Notes under the pieces: generated by a model
What the model saw: the letters and a program-made list of their open reading frames with translations, nothing else
Told to the model about the DNA's origin: nothing
Database searches by the model: none
Position numbers and translations under genes: made by a program
Assembly: GCA_026646885.1 (NCBI GenBank)
Contig: JAPKHK010000001.1
Coordinates: 664,501-728,500, forward strand
Origin: Casimicrobiaceae bacterium
GTDB lineage: Bacteria > Pseudomonadota > Gammaproteobacteria > Burkholderiales > Casimicrobiaceae
DNA: 64,000 nt
Reading direction: 5' to 3'
Shown here: in pieces, positions 47,677 to 56,707 of the stretch
Layout: the number at the start of each line of letters is the position of its first letter
Numbering within the stretch: the stretch's first letter is position 1

Positions 47677-48732
47677 TCAACTCGGCCGGCGCCGCAGCAA
47701 ATAGATGAAAAGAGGAACGCCGACCAGCGCGGTAACCGCCCCGACCGGCAGCTGGCGCGGTGCCAGCGCCACCCGAGCCAAGGTATCGGCGAAGGTCAGG
47801 TATGCGCCTCCAAGAAGGGCGCTGGCCGGCAGCAGGAAGCGGTGATCCGTTCCGTAAGCCAAACGCAGGAGGTGCGGGATCAAGAGCCCCACGAAACCTA
47901 CGGCGCCAGCTGTGGTGACGGCCGCAGCGGTCAGCAGGGAAGCAAGGGCATAGATTACCCAGCGCAGACGCACCACACCGATTCCGAGCGTGCTGGCCAA
48001 GATTTCGCCACGCGCCAACAGGTTGAGATCGCGACCCAGGGGAACGGCCGCGGCAAGGGCAAGGAGCAGCGCGGCAAGCGGCATCCACACCGTCTCGGAG
48101 ATGGACAAGTCGCCAATCAGCCAAAAGAGCATGCCGCGCAGGTGCGCGTCGGGCGCGAGTGCCAGAAACAGCGTGATCAGGGCGCCCCAGCCGGCGGCGA
48201 TGATCACCCCGGTGAGAAGCATTCGACCGTGCGACCAGCTTCCGTCGCCTCGACCGAGCTGAAAGACCAGGGCCACGGAGAGCATTGCGCCGGCAAATGC
48301 CAGAAATTGTTGGCCCGGCAAGCTCAAGCCCACGAGCATGGCACCCAAGGCCGCAACCGCGGCCCCGCCCGAAGCGCCCAGCACGTACGGATCTGCCAGC
48401 GGATTGCGCAGGAGCACTTGCATCAGACAGCCGGCCACGGCAAGCGCGGCGCCCGTTCCAAATGCCGCCAGCGCACGCGGTGCCCGCAGTTGCCAAACGA
48501 TACTCAGCGCCACGGAGCGCGCCTCACCATCCTCCCCCCTCCAGATGGCGCGCCAATCCACCGGTACACTGCCGGCGAGGAGCGCAAGCAGTAGCGCGGC
48601 CAGCCCCAAGGCCAACAGTCCGGCCAGGGAAGCAGCAAGGCGCAACCGCTTCCAACGCGCGGCTTCGCGCAAAAAAAGAGGCGCCACCGCGCCCCTTTCT
48701 TGGCCAACAATTGGTTCGATGCCGGAACTCAC
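47677..48732 (-). CDS. BtuC/FecCD-type ABC importer permease
   Basis: 351-residue polytopic permease of the FecCD/BtuC family with about ten hydrophobic segments. The family blocks LRAPRALAAFGTGAALAVAGCLMQ, NPLADPYVLGASGGAAVAA and GFVGLLIPHLLRL...GTDHR are present. It begins with GTG 48732, overlapping the thiolase stop by four bases. No periplasmic binding protein or TonB receptor is encoded within the window, so the importer is incomplete here. Confidence 0.93.
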   Translation of the reverse strand: MSSGIEPIVGQERGAVAPLFLREAARWKRLRLAASLAGLLALGLAALLLALLAGSVPVDWRAIWRGEDGEARSVALSIVWQLRAPRALAAFGTGAALAVAGCLMQVLLRNPLADPYVLGASGGAAVAALGAMLVGLSLPGQQFLAFAGAMLSVALVFQLGRGDGSWSHGRMLLTGVIIAAGWGALITLFLALAPDAHLRGMLFWLIGDLSISETVWMPLAALLLALAAAVPLGRDLNLLARGEILASTLGIGVVRLRWVIYALASLLTAAAVTTAGAVGFVGLLIPHLLRLAYGTDHRFLLPASALLGGAYLTFADTLARVALAPRQLPVGAVTALVGVPLFIYLLRRRPS

Positions 48733-49916
48733 ATGCGCTCAAAGATCGCAGCGATACCCTGTCCCCCTCCGATGCACATCGTCACCAAGGCGTAGCGGCC
48801 ACCGCTGCGCTGTAACTCGTAGAGCGCTTTGACCGTGACCAGTGCGCCGGTGGCGCCGATCGGATGGCCTAGGCCCACGGCGCCGCCATTGGGATTGGTT
48901 TTGGCGAGGTCAAAACCGAGCTGACGCGCCACCGCCAGCGCCTGCGCGGCAAACGCTTCGTTGGCTTCGATTACATCCATGTCCGTGATCTTTAGGCCGG
49001 CGCGTTCGAGCACGCGCGTGACCGCCGGAACGGGTCCGATCCCCATGAATTTGGGGTCGACACCGGCATGCGCATAGGCGACCAGGCGCGCCATGGGCTT
49101 CAGGCCCCGAGCCGCCGCGGCATTCTTTTCAGCCAACACGAGAATGGCCGCACCATCATTGATGCCGGAGGCATTGCCCGCAGTCACCGTGCCGTCCTTC
49201 TGAAACACGGGTTTGAGCTTCGTCATGTCGTCCAAGGTGGTACCGGGGCGCACGTGCTCGTCCTTATCGACGACGACTACACCCTTGCGAGTCTGAATGC
49301 TGATGGGAAGAATCTGCTCCTTGAAGCGCCCGGCTTCCGTCGCTTCGGCCGCGCGGCGATGGCTCTCCACGGCTAGCGCATCCTGGTCGGCCCGGGAAAT
49401 GCCGTACTTGGCGGCAACGTTCTCGGCGGTTACTCCCATGTGAACGTTGTCAAAGGGATCGGTGAGGGCGCCCACCATCGCATCCTGCACCTTGCCGTCG
49501 CCCATGCGCTGCCCCCAGCGGCCACCCGGCAGCATATAGGTGCCTCGACTCATGGACTCAGCCCCTCCGGCGGCACCAAAGTCGCAATCCCCCAGGATGA
49601 TGTTTTGGGATACCGTGACAATGGCTTGCATGCCGCTACCACAGAGGCGATTGACGGTAACGGCGGGCGTTTCGTGGGGCAGCCCGCCATTGACGCAAGC
49701 CACTCGCGAAATATACATATCGCGCGGCTCCGAATGAATCACGCTGCCCAAAGCGAAGTGCCCGATATCCTTTGGATCCACTTTGGCGCGGGCCACCGCC
49801 TCACGCACGCATTGCGCCGCCAGATCACTGGCGGGCACGTCCTTGAGCGCACCGCCGAAATCGCCGATCGCCGTCCGCACACCGCTCAGAATCACCACTT
49901 CTCGATTGCCGCTCAT
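48729..49916 (-). CDS. acetyl-CoA acetyltransferase (thiolase)
   Basis: Condenses two acetyl-CoA to acetoacetyl-CoA or runs the reverse thiolysis (PhaA/AtoB/BktB type), 395 residues. The catalytic Cys92 lies in VNRLCGSGMQA, His351 in GHPIGATG and Cys381 in CIGGGQG, the complete triad. It stands without phaB or phaC; the next gene downstream is a BtuC-type permease that overlaps its stop. Whether it serves polyhydroxybutyrate or fatty-acid/branched-chain breakdown cannot be told from the neighbourhood. Confidence 0.93.
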   Translation of the reverse strand: MSGNREVVILSGVRTAIGDFGGALKDVPASDLAAQCVREAVARAKVDPKDIGHFALGSVIHSEPRDMYISRVACVNGGLPHETPAVTVNRLCGSGMQAIVTVSQNIILGDCDFGAAGGAESMSRGTYMLPGGRWGQRMGDGKVQDAMVGALTDPFDNVHMGVTAENVAAKYGISRADQDALAVESHRRAAEATEAGRFKEQILPISIQTRKGVVVVDKDEHVRPGTTLDDMTKLKPVFQKDGTVTAGNASGINDGAAILVLAEKNAAAARGLKPMARLVAYAHAGVDPKFMGIGPVPAVTRVLERAGLKITDMDVIEANEAFAAQALAVARQLGFDLAKTNPNGGAVGLGHPIGATGALVTVKALYELQRSGGRYALVTMCIGGGQGIAAIFERM

Positions 49917-49967
49917 GACCCAACCCCCGATGTTCTAACCTTGAAAAACCCGTGTATGTTGCGGTGC

Positions 49968-49984
49968 GATAATAATCCATTATC
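49968..49984. promoter_or_regulatory. inverted repeat at a -10-like site upstream of the thiolase
   Basis: GATAAT (49968-49973) and ATTATC (49979-49984) are perfect arms around AATCC. On the minus strand the first arm contains TATTAT, a plausible -10 about 50 bases before the thiolase ATG. It may be an operator overlapping the promoter, but the arms are only six bases. Confidence 0.3.
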
Positions 49985-50058
49985 CCTGGCGCCGAAAGCG
50001 CCTGCACCAAGCCGGCCTCGGCGCGCCGCAGGCCATCGCTATGCTTGCGCTGCCCGGC

Positions 50059-50481
50059 TCACTGCTTCGCTTCTCGGCTATCTATCTGATATTGCGCACG
50101 GTTGCCATCTTGCCTGTCCCACAGGCCACCCCGGGATGCGACCCACACCGCCGCACCCAGGCCCAGGAGGGCGGACAAAAAGTCCAGCCAATCGCCCGCT
50201 CGCAAGCCCATCATTGCCTGGACGATCTCCATTCCACCGGCATAAAGCGCCCAAACCACCAGGTTGCGCTGACGACTCCATCCCGCGTGGTGGGCAAGCA
50301 GCCCCCCGATGAATGTACCCAGCGCATGCGCAAGCTTGTCCAGCGGCACCGCGCTGCTCGCCTCAAGGGAATGCCACCCTTCGGGCAGCGGGACGAGCAA
50401 GGCGCAGGTAGCCAGGAAGAACCAAGCCAACAAGAGGCGCTTCCAGGCACGGCGCGAGAGGACAAAGAAGGCGGGAGGCAT
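50059..50481 (-). CDS. VanZ-like membrane protein
   Basis: 140 residues from ATG 50481 (a GTG at 50517 is the alternative). Four hydrophobic segments surround a PLDKLAHALGTFIGGLLA stretch and a GDWLDFLSALLGLGAA stretch that match the VanZ pattern (DKLxHxxxF, then DxxxNxxG-like). VanZ proteins are small integral membrane proteins; outside teicoplanin resistance their role is unknown. It is transcribed away from the glycan locus that follows. Confidence 0.75.
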   Translation of the reverse strand: MPPAFFVLSRRAWKRLLLAWFFLATCALLVPLPEGWHSLEASSAVPLDKLAHALGTFIGGLLAHHAGWSRQRNLVVWALYAGGMEIVQAMMGLRAGDWLDFLSALLGLGAAVWVASRGGLWDRQDGNRAQYQIDSREAKQ

Positions 50482-50650
50482 CACGTTGGAGAGTGTCCAA
50501 GGCCATAATCGGCGCACGGCGCATCATGCCCCATCCCCCGCTTGCGAGCCAGTGCCTGCCGCAGCATTGCCAAGCGACACCGAAGCAATTCACTTGACCA
50601 CTGCGAGCTCTTTCGGGTTAGCATTGGGCAAACCGATCTTGAGAGCCGCA

Positions 50651-50899
50651 ATGCTGGAACGGCCGGAATCCAGTTCCAATCTGGGGATAGCCATCGTGGT
50701 GTGGATTGCCTGGTTCGCGGCGGGGTGGGTGCTGGTTGCCTCGTTTAGCGGATCGCAGGGCTTGGGGCTGGTCTGGGGGGTCTTCATTGCCTTGGCTGCC
50801 TTCGAGATCGGCAGACGTTCCTTTCGCGCCGGCGCGGTGCTGATTTTTTTCGCCTTGCTGTCTTTGCTAGGCCGCGGCATCTACGGGCTTTTTTCGTGA
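50651..50899 (+). CDS. small two-TM membrane protein
   Basis: 82 residues with two hydrophobic stretches, at about 10-32 and about 35-78 split by a GRRSFRAG turn. Start ATG 50651 follows a GAGAG that may be a weak ribosome site. It lies 28 bases before the polyprenyl sugar transferase and could be the first gene of that operon. I recognise no family. Confidence 0.55.
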   Translation: MLERPESSSNLGIAIVVWIAWFAAGWVLVASFSGSQGLGLVWGVFIALAAFEIGRRSFRAGAVLIFFALLSLLGRGIYGLFS

Positions 50900-50927
50900 T
50901 TTCCGGCCGTCTCGTTTCTCGCCAACC

Positions 50928-52388
50928 ATGAATGCTTCGCGCAGCCGCTTCATCTATCAAGCCAATGTCATCGCCGACCTCGCCGCACTGGCCTTCACCT
51001 GGCTCTATGCGGCCAAGGTCGCCGGCGGCTATGAGACCGGATTTTCGCTGCGCTACATGATGGAGATGCGCCTGTCGCTCGCCAACCTCGTCGGGGCGGG
51101 TTTGCTCGCGCTGCTCTGGATACTGATCTTCCGGGCCCGCGGGCTTTATGCCCCTCGCCGCGCCAAATTCGACCTTGGGCTGGAGACCCTGGACATCGCC
51201 ATCACCGCCGGCATCGGCACGGTGATGTTCGCCGCCCTCGGATTGTTCCTCAGGATCACGCTCTTCACGCCACTGTTTCTAGCGGTCTTCTGGGGCGTGG
51301 TCACCGTCGTCGAAGTGGTGTTCCGCCTGGGCCTGCATACGCTTCTGAGCAAGCTGCATCTAGGCGACCGCAACCAGCGCAATATCGTTATCGTCGGCAC
51401 CAACGAAGCCGCCTGGGAATACGCGCGCAAGATCGAGGCCAGCGCCAGCCTGGGATATCACCTCTTGGGTTTCATCGACGACCTGGTCATCATCTCCGGA
51501 CCGGAAATGAAGCGACTCGGACAGCTCAGGGATTTTTCCCAGCTACTGAAAGACCATGTCGTCGATGAAGTCGCCATCGCCATGCCCATGTATTCCTATT
51601 CCAAGCCCATCCAGGACATCATCGATCAAGCGCACGAGCGCGGCATCGCGGTGCGATTCCCGCTCTCGCAGATATTCTCTGGCATGACTCGCAATAAGGT
51701 CTGGCGCGTGCGGCAGGAATCTACTCTGGGGCCGGGCGGGGAGTTCTCATCGGATCTGGTCGTCTATTCCGGTTTCGAGTTGGGCGGACGTTACCTCGTG
51801 AAGCGCTTGTTCGACATCGTTTTCGCCGGAACGCTGCTCCTGGTGACGGCACCGATCACGCTCACCGCCGCCCTCCTCATCCTCGTCACCATGGGTCGGC
51901 CGGTGGTTTTCGTCCAGCGACGCTATGGCTACAACGGCCGGGTATTCAAGCTCTACAAGTTCCGCACCATGGTCAGGAATGCCGACGCGATGCAGGCCCA
52001 GCTCAGAACCATGAACGAGCGCGACGGGGCCGCGTTCAAGATGGAAAACGATCCACGCGTGACTCGCCTCGGGCGCCTCCTGCGTAAAACCAGCATCGAT
52101 GAGTTGCCACAACTCATCAACGTCATCAAGGGCGACATGAGCATAGTCGGCCCGCGCCCCTTGCCCCTGGCCGATTATGAGCGCATGGACAATATCTCGC
52201 ACCGGCGGCGCCTTTCGGTGCTGCCCGGAATCACCGGCACCTGGCAGATTTCCGGACGGGACAACATCACTTTTGACGAATGGATGAAGATGGATTTGGA
52301 CTACATCGACAATTGGCGCCTCGCCACCGATCTAAAGATCATCCTTCTCACCGTGCCGATCGTGCTTTTCGGGCGGGGCGCCAAGTAG
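50928..52388 (+). CDS. polyprenyl glycosylphosphotransferase, initiating enzyme
   Basis: Transfers a sugar 1-phosphate from a nucleotide sugar to undecaprenyl phosphate, starting exopolysaccharide assembly. 486 residues: four to five N-terminal membrane helices, a soluble CoA-binding-like domain (VIVGTNEAAWEYARKI), one more membrane segment near 290-315, then the catalytic domain with FKLYKFRTMVRNAD, the TSIDELPQLINVIKGDMSIVGPRP block and the C-terminal LPGITGTWQISGRD. This is the full-length WcaJ/EpsB type. It starts the second glycan locus. Confidence 0.93.
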   Translation: MNASRSRFIYQANVIADLAALAFTWLYAAKVAGGYETGFSLRYMMEMRLSLANLVGAGLLALLWILIFRARGLYAPRRAKFDLGLETLDIAITAGIGTVMFAALGLFLRITLFTPLFLAVFWGVVTVVEVVFRLGLHTLLSKLHLGDRNQRNIVIVGTNEAAWEYARKIEASASLGYHLLGFIDDLVIISGPEMKRLGQLRDFSQLLKDHVVDEVAIAMPMYSYSKPIQDIIDQAHERGIAVRFPLSQIFSGMTRNKVWRVRQESTLGPGGEFSSDLVVYSGFELGGRYLVKRLFDIVFAGTLLLVTAPITLTAALLILVTMGRPVVFVQRRYGYNGRVFKLYKFRTMVRNADAMQAQLRTMNERDGAAFKMENDPRVTRLGRLLRKTSIDELPQLINVIKGDMSIVGPRPLPLADYERMDNISHRRRLSVLPGITGTWQISGRDNITFDEWMKMDLDYIDNWRLATDLKIILLTVPIVLFGRGAK

Positions 52389-52406
52389 ATCGAAAGAGAA
52401 CCATCC

Positions 52407-53372
52407 ATGACTCTGCGCTCCTTCGCCGAAGCGGTGCTGCGTGTGCTCGATTATGTCTTGTTGCTGCCGCTCCTGCCCGCGGCACTGCTGCTCAAGTTCG
52501 TGCGCCGCGCCGGCGTGCATCGACTGCCGCGAAGCCGCGAACTGTTGCGCCGCCTTGGCGTGTTTGCACTGCGCGCGCACTACTATGAACCGCAGTTCGA
52601 CTTCCGCGGCCTGGCGCGCCCGCTCGCCGACGTTCGGCCCTTGCCCGGCATCGACCTCGATCTGCCCGGCCAGCTCGCACTCCTCGACCGAATGCGCTTC
52701 GCCGAGGAACTGCGCGATCTGCCGCGCGAGCGGCGCGGCGAGCTCGAATACCACCTCGACAACCGCTTCTTTGAGGCTGGGGACGCGGAATTCCTCTACC
52801 AGATCATTCGCCTCAAGCAGCCACGTCAGATCATCGAAATCGGCAGCGGCAACTCGACTGTTATGGCCATGAAGGCGCTAGCGCGCAACCGGCAAGACAA
52901 CGCGGATTACCGGTGTGAGCACATCTGCATCGAGCCCTACGAAATGCCTTGGCTGGAAAAGACAGGAGCGCGAATCATCCGGCGCCGGGTGGAGGACGTC
53001 GGAAAGGAGATCTTCGCCACACTCGGTCCGAACGATCTGCTGTTCATCGATTCGTCTCACGTGATCCGCCCGCAAGGCGACGTTTTGTTCGAAGTCCTGG
53101 AATTGCTACCCACGTTGCCGCCGGGCGTGATCGTGCATGTGCACGATATTTTCACACCGCGGGACTATCCGACCCAGTGGGTGATCAACGAGGTCAGGTT
53201 CTGGAACGAGCAGTATCTTCTGGAGGCATTCTTGAGTGGCAACGGCCGATGGCGTGTTCTGGCCGCACTCAACCACCTCTACCATGAAGAATTCGCCGCG
53301 CTCAAAGCCGTCTGCCCCCATTTGCAGCCGGACAGTGCGCCGTCCTCGTTCTACTTGCAGCGGCTCAATTGA
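52407..53372 (+). CDS. class I SAM-dependent methyltransferase, membrane anchored
   Basis: 321 residues. An N-terminal hydrophobic stretch at about 13-31 is followed by a Rossmann methyltransferase fold: EIGSGNSTVMA at 144-154, the acidic end of strand 2 near CIEPYE, and DLLFIDSSHVIRPQGDVLFEV, as in Methyltransf_24 proteins. The target is probably a sugar of the lipid-linked glycan, by context. The gene starts 18 bases after the initiating transferase and its last eight bases overlap the convergent glycosyltransferase. Confidence 0.82.
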   Translation: MTLRSFAEAVLRVLDYVLLLPLLPAALLLKFVRRAGVHRLPRSRELLRRLGVFALRAHYYEPQFDFRGLARPLADVRPLPGIDLDLPGQLALLDRMRFAEELRDLPRERRGELEYHLDNRFFEAGDAEFLYQIIRLKQPRQIIEIGSGNSTVMAMKALARNRQDNADYRCEHICIEPYEMPWLEKTGARIIRRRVEDVGKEIFATLGPNDLLFIDSSHVIRPQGDVLFEVLELLPTLPPGVIVHVHDIFTPRDYPTQWVINEVRFWNEQYLLEAFLSGNGRWRVLAALNHLYHEEFAALKAVCPHLQPDSAPSSFYLQRLN

Positions 53373-54594
53373 GTGCTTCCGCGACACCGGAGGCGCTCTT
53401 GCGCTGGATTTGGGCCATTTCGCGCAGCAATTCGGCAAAGCGCAAGTGATTTGGCACCAGCGCGTAGTCCTTGGCGATGAGTGCCTGGCCACGAGCGATC
53501 AATGGCGCGACCTCGATCTGGCCGCTGATGAAGCGATCGACGGCTGCGGCCAGCGCCGCAGCGTCCCCCGGCGGCACCAGCACGCCGGCATCGCGCACCA
53601 GCTCTGGAATGGCGGTGATGGCGCTGGCGATCACCGGCACACCAGCGCGCATTGCTTCCATGAGCACGATTGGCATGCCCTCGGTAACGCTGCACAGCAC
53701 GAAGAGATCTGCATCCCCGTAAAGGGCGAGCACCTGGTCATGGAAGCGCGACCCAAGCAGCCGCACCCTCTCCTGCAAACCCCTGGCCGCAATCTGGGCC
53801 TCCAACTGCGGTCGCGCCGGCCCTTCGCCGACGATGTCGCAGCGAAAGTCGGCGCCACGCGCGGCAAGAAGCGCGCAGGCCTCGATCAGCACATGCTGCG
53901 CCTTGTGCTCCGAGAGCCGCCCGACGTTGAGGATGCGCCACGGACCGGTGCCGCGCGGTATCCGCGTCGGCGGTGGCAGGGCCGGCACCCCCATGCCGAT
54001 CACCTCCAGCCGCCGGGGTTGAACGGCCGGGAAATGTTCGCGCAGGTAAGCCACGTTGAACTGGGAGATCGACACCAGAAGGTCGGCTCCCGCGAGTTTC
54101 TCCTGGAGATCCGGGGGAAAGTCGAAACTCAGATCGGAGCCGTGGAGGGTGAGCCCGTAGGGCAACCCCGACAACGCGCTGGCCCACCGCGCCACAGCGG
54201 CCGCACCGTAAGTGAAATGTGCATGCAGCCGCACCCCCGGCAAACGCCCAAACCGCTTGAGCACCACCGCGGCGCCAGCCAGATGCGCCAGCGTGGTCCT
54301 CAGTGCCTCCTCGCCCGCCAAGGCGGCACGCATGGCCCGCAAGCAGCGCAAGGGATGGCGGAACACGGCCGCCAACAACGCCAAGAGAATTTCTCCGGCA
54401 CGAATTTCATTGAGATAGAGTACATCACTCAGAATCGCCCGCATGCGCGGGTGGATTTCCTTCTCCGCGGGCCGATGGTTTGCGACCAGCCGCAACTCGA
54501 TACCGGCCTCGCGCAGGACTTCGAACTGATCGAAGACAAAGGTCTCGCTCAGACAAGGGAAAGTGGAGTTGAGAAAGACCACGCTGGGTTTCAC
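53365..54594 (-). CDS. glycosyltransferase family 4 (WcaL-like)
   Basis: 409-residue GT-B glycosyltransferase, similar in pattern to colanic-acid WcaL. Features are FLNSTFPCLSETFVFDQF at the N-terminus, GLTLHGSDLSF in the middle, ILNVGRLSEHKAQHVLIEA, and the E-x7-E motif SVTEGMPIVLMEAMRAG near the C-terminus. It is the only gene of this region transcribed on the minus strand between the methyltransferase and the GT2 gene. Confidence 0.88.
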   Translation of the reverse strand: MKPSVVFLNSTFPCLSETFVFDQFEVLREAGIELRLVANHRPAEKEIHPRMRAILSDVLYLNEIRAGEILLALLAAVFRHPLRCLRAMRAALAGEEALRTTLAHLAGAAVVLKRFGRLPGVRLHAHFTYGAAAVARWASALSGLPYGLTLHGSDLSFDFPPDLQEKLAGADLLVSISQFNVAYLREHFPAVQPRRLEVIGMGVPALPPPTRIPRGTGPWRILNVGRLSEHKAQHVLIEACALLAARGADFRCDIVGEGPARPQLEAQIAARGLQERVRLLGSRFHDQVLALYGDADLFVLCSVTEGMPIVLMEAMRAGVPVIASAITAIPELVRDAGVLVPPGDAAALAAAVDRFISGQIEVAPLIARGQALIAKDYALVPNHLRFAELLREMAQIQRKSASGVAEALN

Positions 54595-54674
54595 GCCGCT
54601 ATAATGCCAGAAGCTTCGTTCGGCAGCGATGTCCTAGCCCCGCGCCGAGCCGGGCACGCCGATCCGAGGAGTAC

Positions 54675-55850
54675 ATGAGCTTGGTTTCCGCCCTGTCCTG
54701 GGTTTGTCTGGCCCTGGCCATCCCGCCGCTGATCTACTTGGCGGCGGTTACACTCGCGGCATTGTTGCCTCGCCCCCCAGTGGTGCACGGCGCCAAGCCG
54801 CGCCGCATCGCCATCATCATTCCCGCTCACAACGAGGCTTTGCTCATCGCCGACACCGTGGCTCGGGCCCGGGAACTCAACTACCCGATCGAGGCCTTCA
54901 CCGTGCTCGTCATTGCCGACAACTGCACGGATGAGACTGCCGCTCTGGCGCGCACCGCAGGCGCGCGGGTACTTGAACGGAAGGGCAATCCGGGCAAGGG
55001 CCAAGGCCTCAACGATGCGCTCAAGCTGTTGCACGACGAACCTTGGGACGCCTTTCTGATTCTCGACGCCGACTCTCACCTGCACGCGCAGACTCTCTAC
55101 GCGATCGACGGCGCGCTCACCGCGGGCGCCCCCGCCGTGCAAATCCGCTATGGCGTCTCCAACCCCCGCGACTCACTGCGCACGCGCGCCATGGAACTGT
55201 CGACCGCTTCCTTCAATGCCCTTAGACCCCGAGGCAAGACGGCGCTGGGGCTGTCTGCCGGCATCAACGGCAACGGCTTCTGCCTGGCCCGCGACACCGT
55301 GCAACGCGTTCCGTATCTCGCCCACTCGATCGTCGAAGACATCGAGTATCACATTCTGCTGCTTAAGGCGGGCTACCGCGTCGCCTTCCTGGACGAGGTC
55401 TGGGTCAAGGCCCAGATGCCTCTGGGCGGACGCGGATCTCAAGTCCAGCGCGTTCGCTGGGAACGAGGGCGCATCATTACGTTGCGCAATTATGCGCCGA
55501 GCTTCTTGCGCGATCTGCTCGCCGGCCACCCCAAGGCGCTCGACGGGCTGATCGATGTACTCATGCCGCCGGTGAGCCTGTTGTTTCTGCTGCTGCTTCC
55601 GCCTGCGATCTGGGGAAGCGTCTGGGCGCAAGCGCTCGCTATCGGGGGGTTCGGCGTTCTTGCCGCGCACTATGCCTTGGCAGCCTGGCGCTACGGAAGT
55701 CTGGGTTCCGCCGCTTTGCTTCTCGCCTACATACCATGGTACGTGATCTGGAAAACATGGGTCGTGCTGCACTCCTTGCTGACTGAGCGTAACTTGCCTT
55801 GGATCCGCACCGACCGTCACAAACCACACTCCCCCCCCGCCGAGCGCTGA
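54675..55850 (+). CDS. glycosyltransferase family 2, membrane processive-type
   Basis: 391 residues. One N-terminal membrane helix at about 7-31, a GT-A domain with IIIPAHNEA at 48-56, ADNCTDET at 81-88 and DAD at 131-133, then QVQRVRWERGR as the Q-x-x-RW-type motif, and three to four C-terminal membrane segments. That layout fits processive synthases or dolichol-type GT2 enzymes that work at the membrane. A synthase role for polymer extension is possible. The next gene (GH16) begins two bases after its stop. Confidence 0.87.
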   Translation: MSLVSALSWVCLALAIPPLIYLAAVTLAALLPRPPVVHGAKPRRIAIIIPAHNEALLIADTVARARELNYPIEAFTVLVIADNCTDETAALARTAGARVLERKGNPGKGQGLNDALKLLHDEPWDAFLILDADSHLHAQTLYAIDGALTAGAPAVQIRYGVSNPRDSLRTRAMELSTASFNALRPRGKTALGLSAGINGNGFCLARDTVQRVPYLAHSIVEDIEYHILLLKAGYRVAFLDEVWVKAQMPLGGRGSQVQRVRWERGRIITLRNYAPSFLRDLLAGHPKALDGLIDVLMPPVSLLFLLLLPPAIWGSVWAQALAIGGFGVLAAHYALAAWRYGSLGSAALLLAYIPWYVIWKTWVVLHSLLTERNLPWIRTDRHKPHSPPAER

Positions 55851-55852
55851 CC

Positions 55853-56707
55853 GTGATTCGCAGAGGAACCAGGCCACTGGCCACGGCCGCGTTGTTGCTT
55901 TCAGGCATGATCTACGCGCCGCTCCCTGCGCAAGCCGACACGCCCCCCGGCAAGATTTGGATGCCAGTCCCAGAACTGTCGGATGAATTCAACGGCGACG
56001 TACTCGACGAACGCAGATGGGAAACGCACAACCGTTACTACGCCGGCAAGAAACCCGGACTCTACGTACCTCGCAACGTGCGCGTATCCGCCGGCATGCT
56101 CGAGCTTTGGGCCCGACCCGAGTCCATGCCGGGAGCCCCATCGGGCTACCGCGACTACACCGTGGCCTACGCTTCCAGCAAGGCCATGGTGCACTATGGC
56201 TACTTGGAGGTGCGGGCCAGGCCGATGGCCGCGCGCATTGACTGTGGCTTCTGGCTCTACCGCTGGACCGAGACCGGCACCTATGAGATCGACATCTTCG
56301 AAATCGGCGGGACGGCACCGGGGCACGAAAACCTGGTGCACACCAACCTTCACTACTACCTCGGCGATCCGGCGCGCGAAAACGACCAGAACCGCCGCTC
56401 CGCCCCGTTGGCCTGGATTGCCCAGCGCGCTCTGGCCGCGGACTTCAATACCTATGGCCTCGAATGGAACGACCGCGAACTTCGATTCTATTTCAACGAT
56501 CGCTTGATCCGCAGCGTGCCCAACCGGCACTTCCATCATGCCATGAGCGCGCGTTTTTCCGCAGAAACTCAGCCCGATTGGTTCGGTTTGCCCCGCCGCG
56601 GAGAATTGCCGGCAAGCTTCCAGATCGATTACCTTCGGGTTTGGCGCGAAGCTGACCCTGTGGCACCTGCAACCTCACCTCGGTCAGTGAAGGGAACGGT
56701 GCCATGA
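55853..56707 (+). CDS. secreted glycoside hydrolase family 16
   Basis: 284-residue beta-glucanase-type enzyme exported by a Sec signal (hydrophobic core about residues 9-21, cleavage near PAQA-DT). The catalytic signature E-x-D-x-x-E is intact as EIDIFE at 145-150 in a beta-jelly-roll domain, with DYLRVW near the C-terminus. GH16 enzymes cleave beta-1,3/1,4-glucans or galactans. I chose GTG 55853, which follows the GT2 stop by two bases; the ATG at 55799 would overlap the previous gene by 52 bases. It overlaps the deacetylase by four bases, so it probably trims or releases the locus glycan. Confidence 0.85.
   Translation: MIRRGTRPLATAALLLSGMIYAPLPAQADTPPGKIWMPVPELSDEFNGDVLDERRWETHNRYYAGKKPGLYVPRNVRVSAGMLELWARPESMPGAPSGYRDYTVAYASSKAMVHYGYLEVRARPMAARIDCGFWLYRWTETGTYEIDIFEIGGTAPGHENLVHTNLHYYLGDPARENDQNRRSAPLAWIAQRALAADFNTYGLEWNDRELRFYFNDRLIRSVPNRHFHHAMSARFSAETQPDWFGLPRRGELPASFQIDYLRVWREADPVAPATSPRSVKGTVP

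Noticed and set aside
47669-48496. Upstream extension of the BtuD-type ATPase frame
   Set aside because: Out-of-frame shadow of the permease; the GTG at 47668 gives a normal ATPase length.
53236-54678. Long open frame (480 codons) on the plus strand
   Set aside because: Antisense to the WcaL-like glycosyltransferase, whose motifs are unambiguous.
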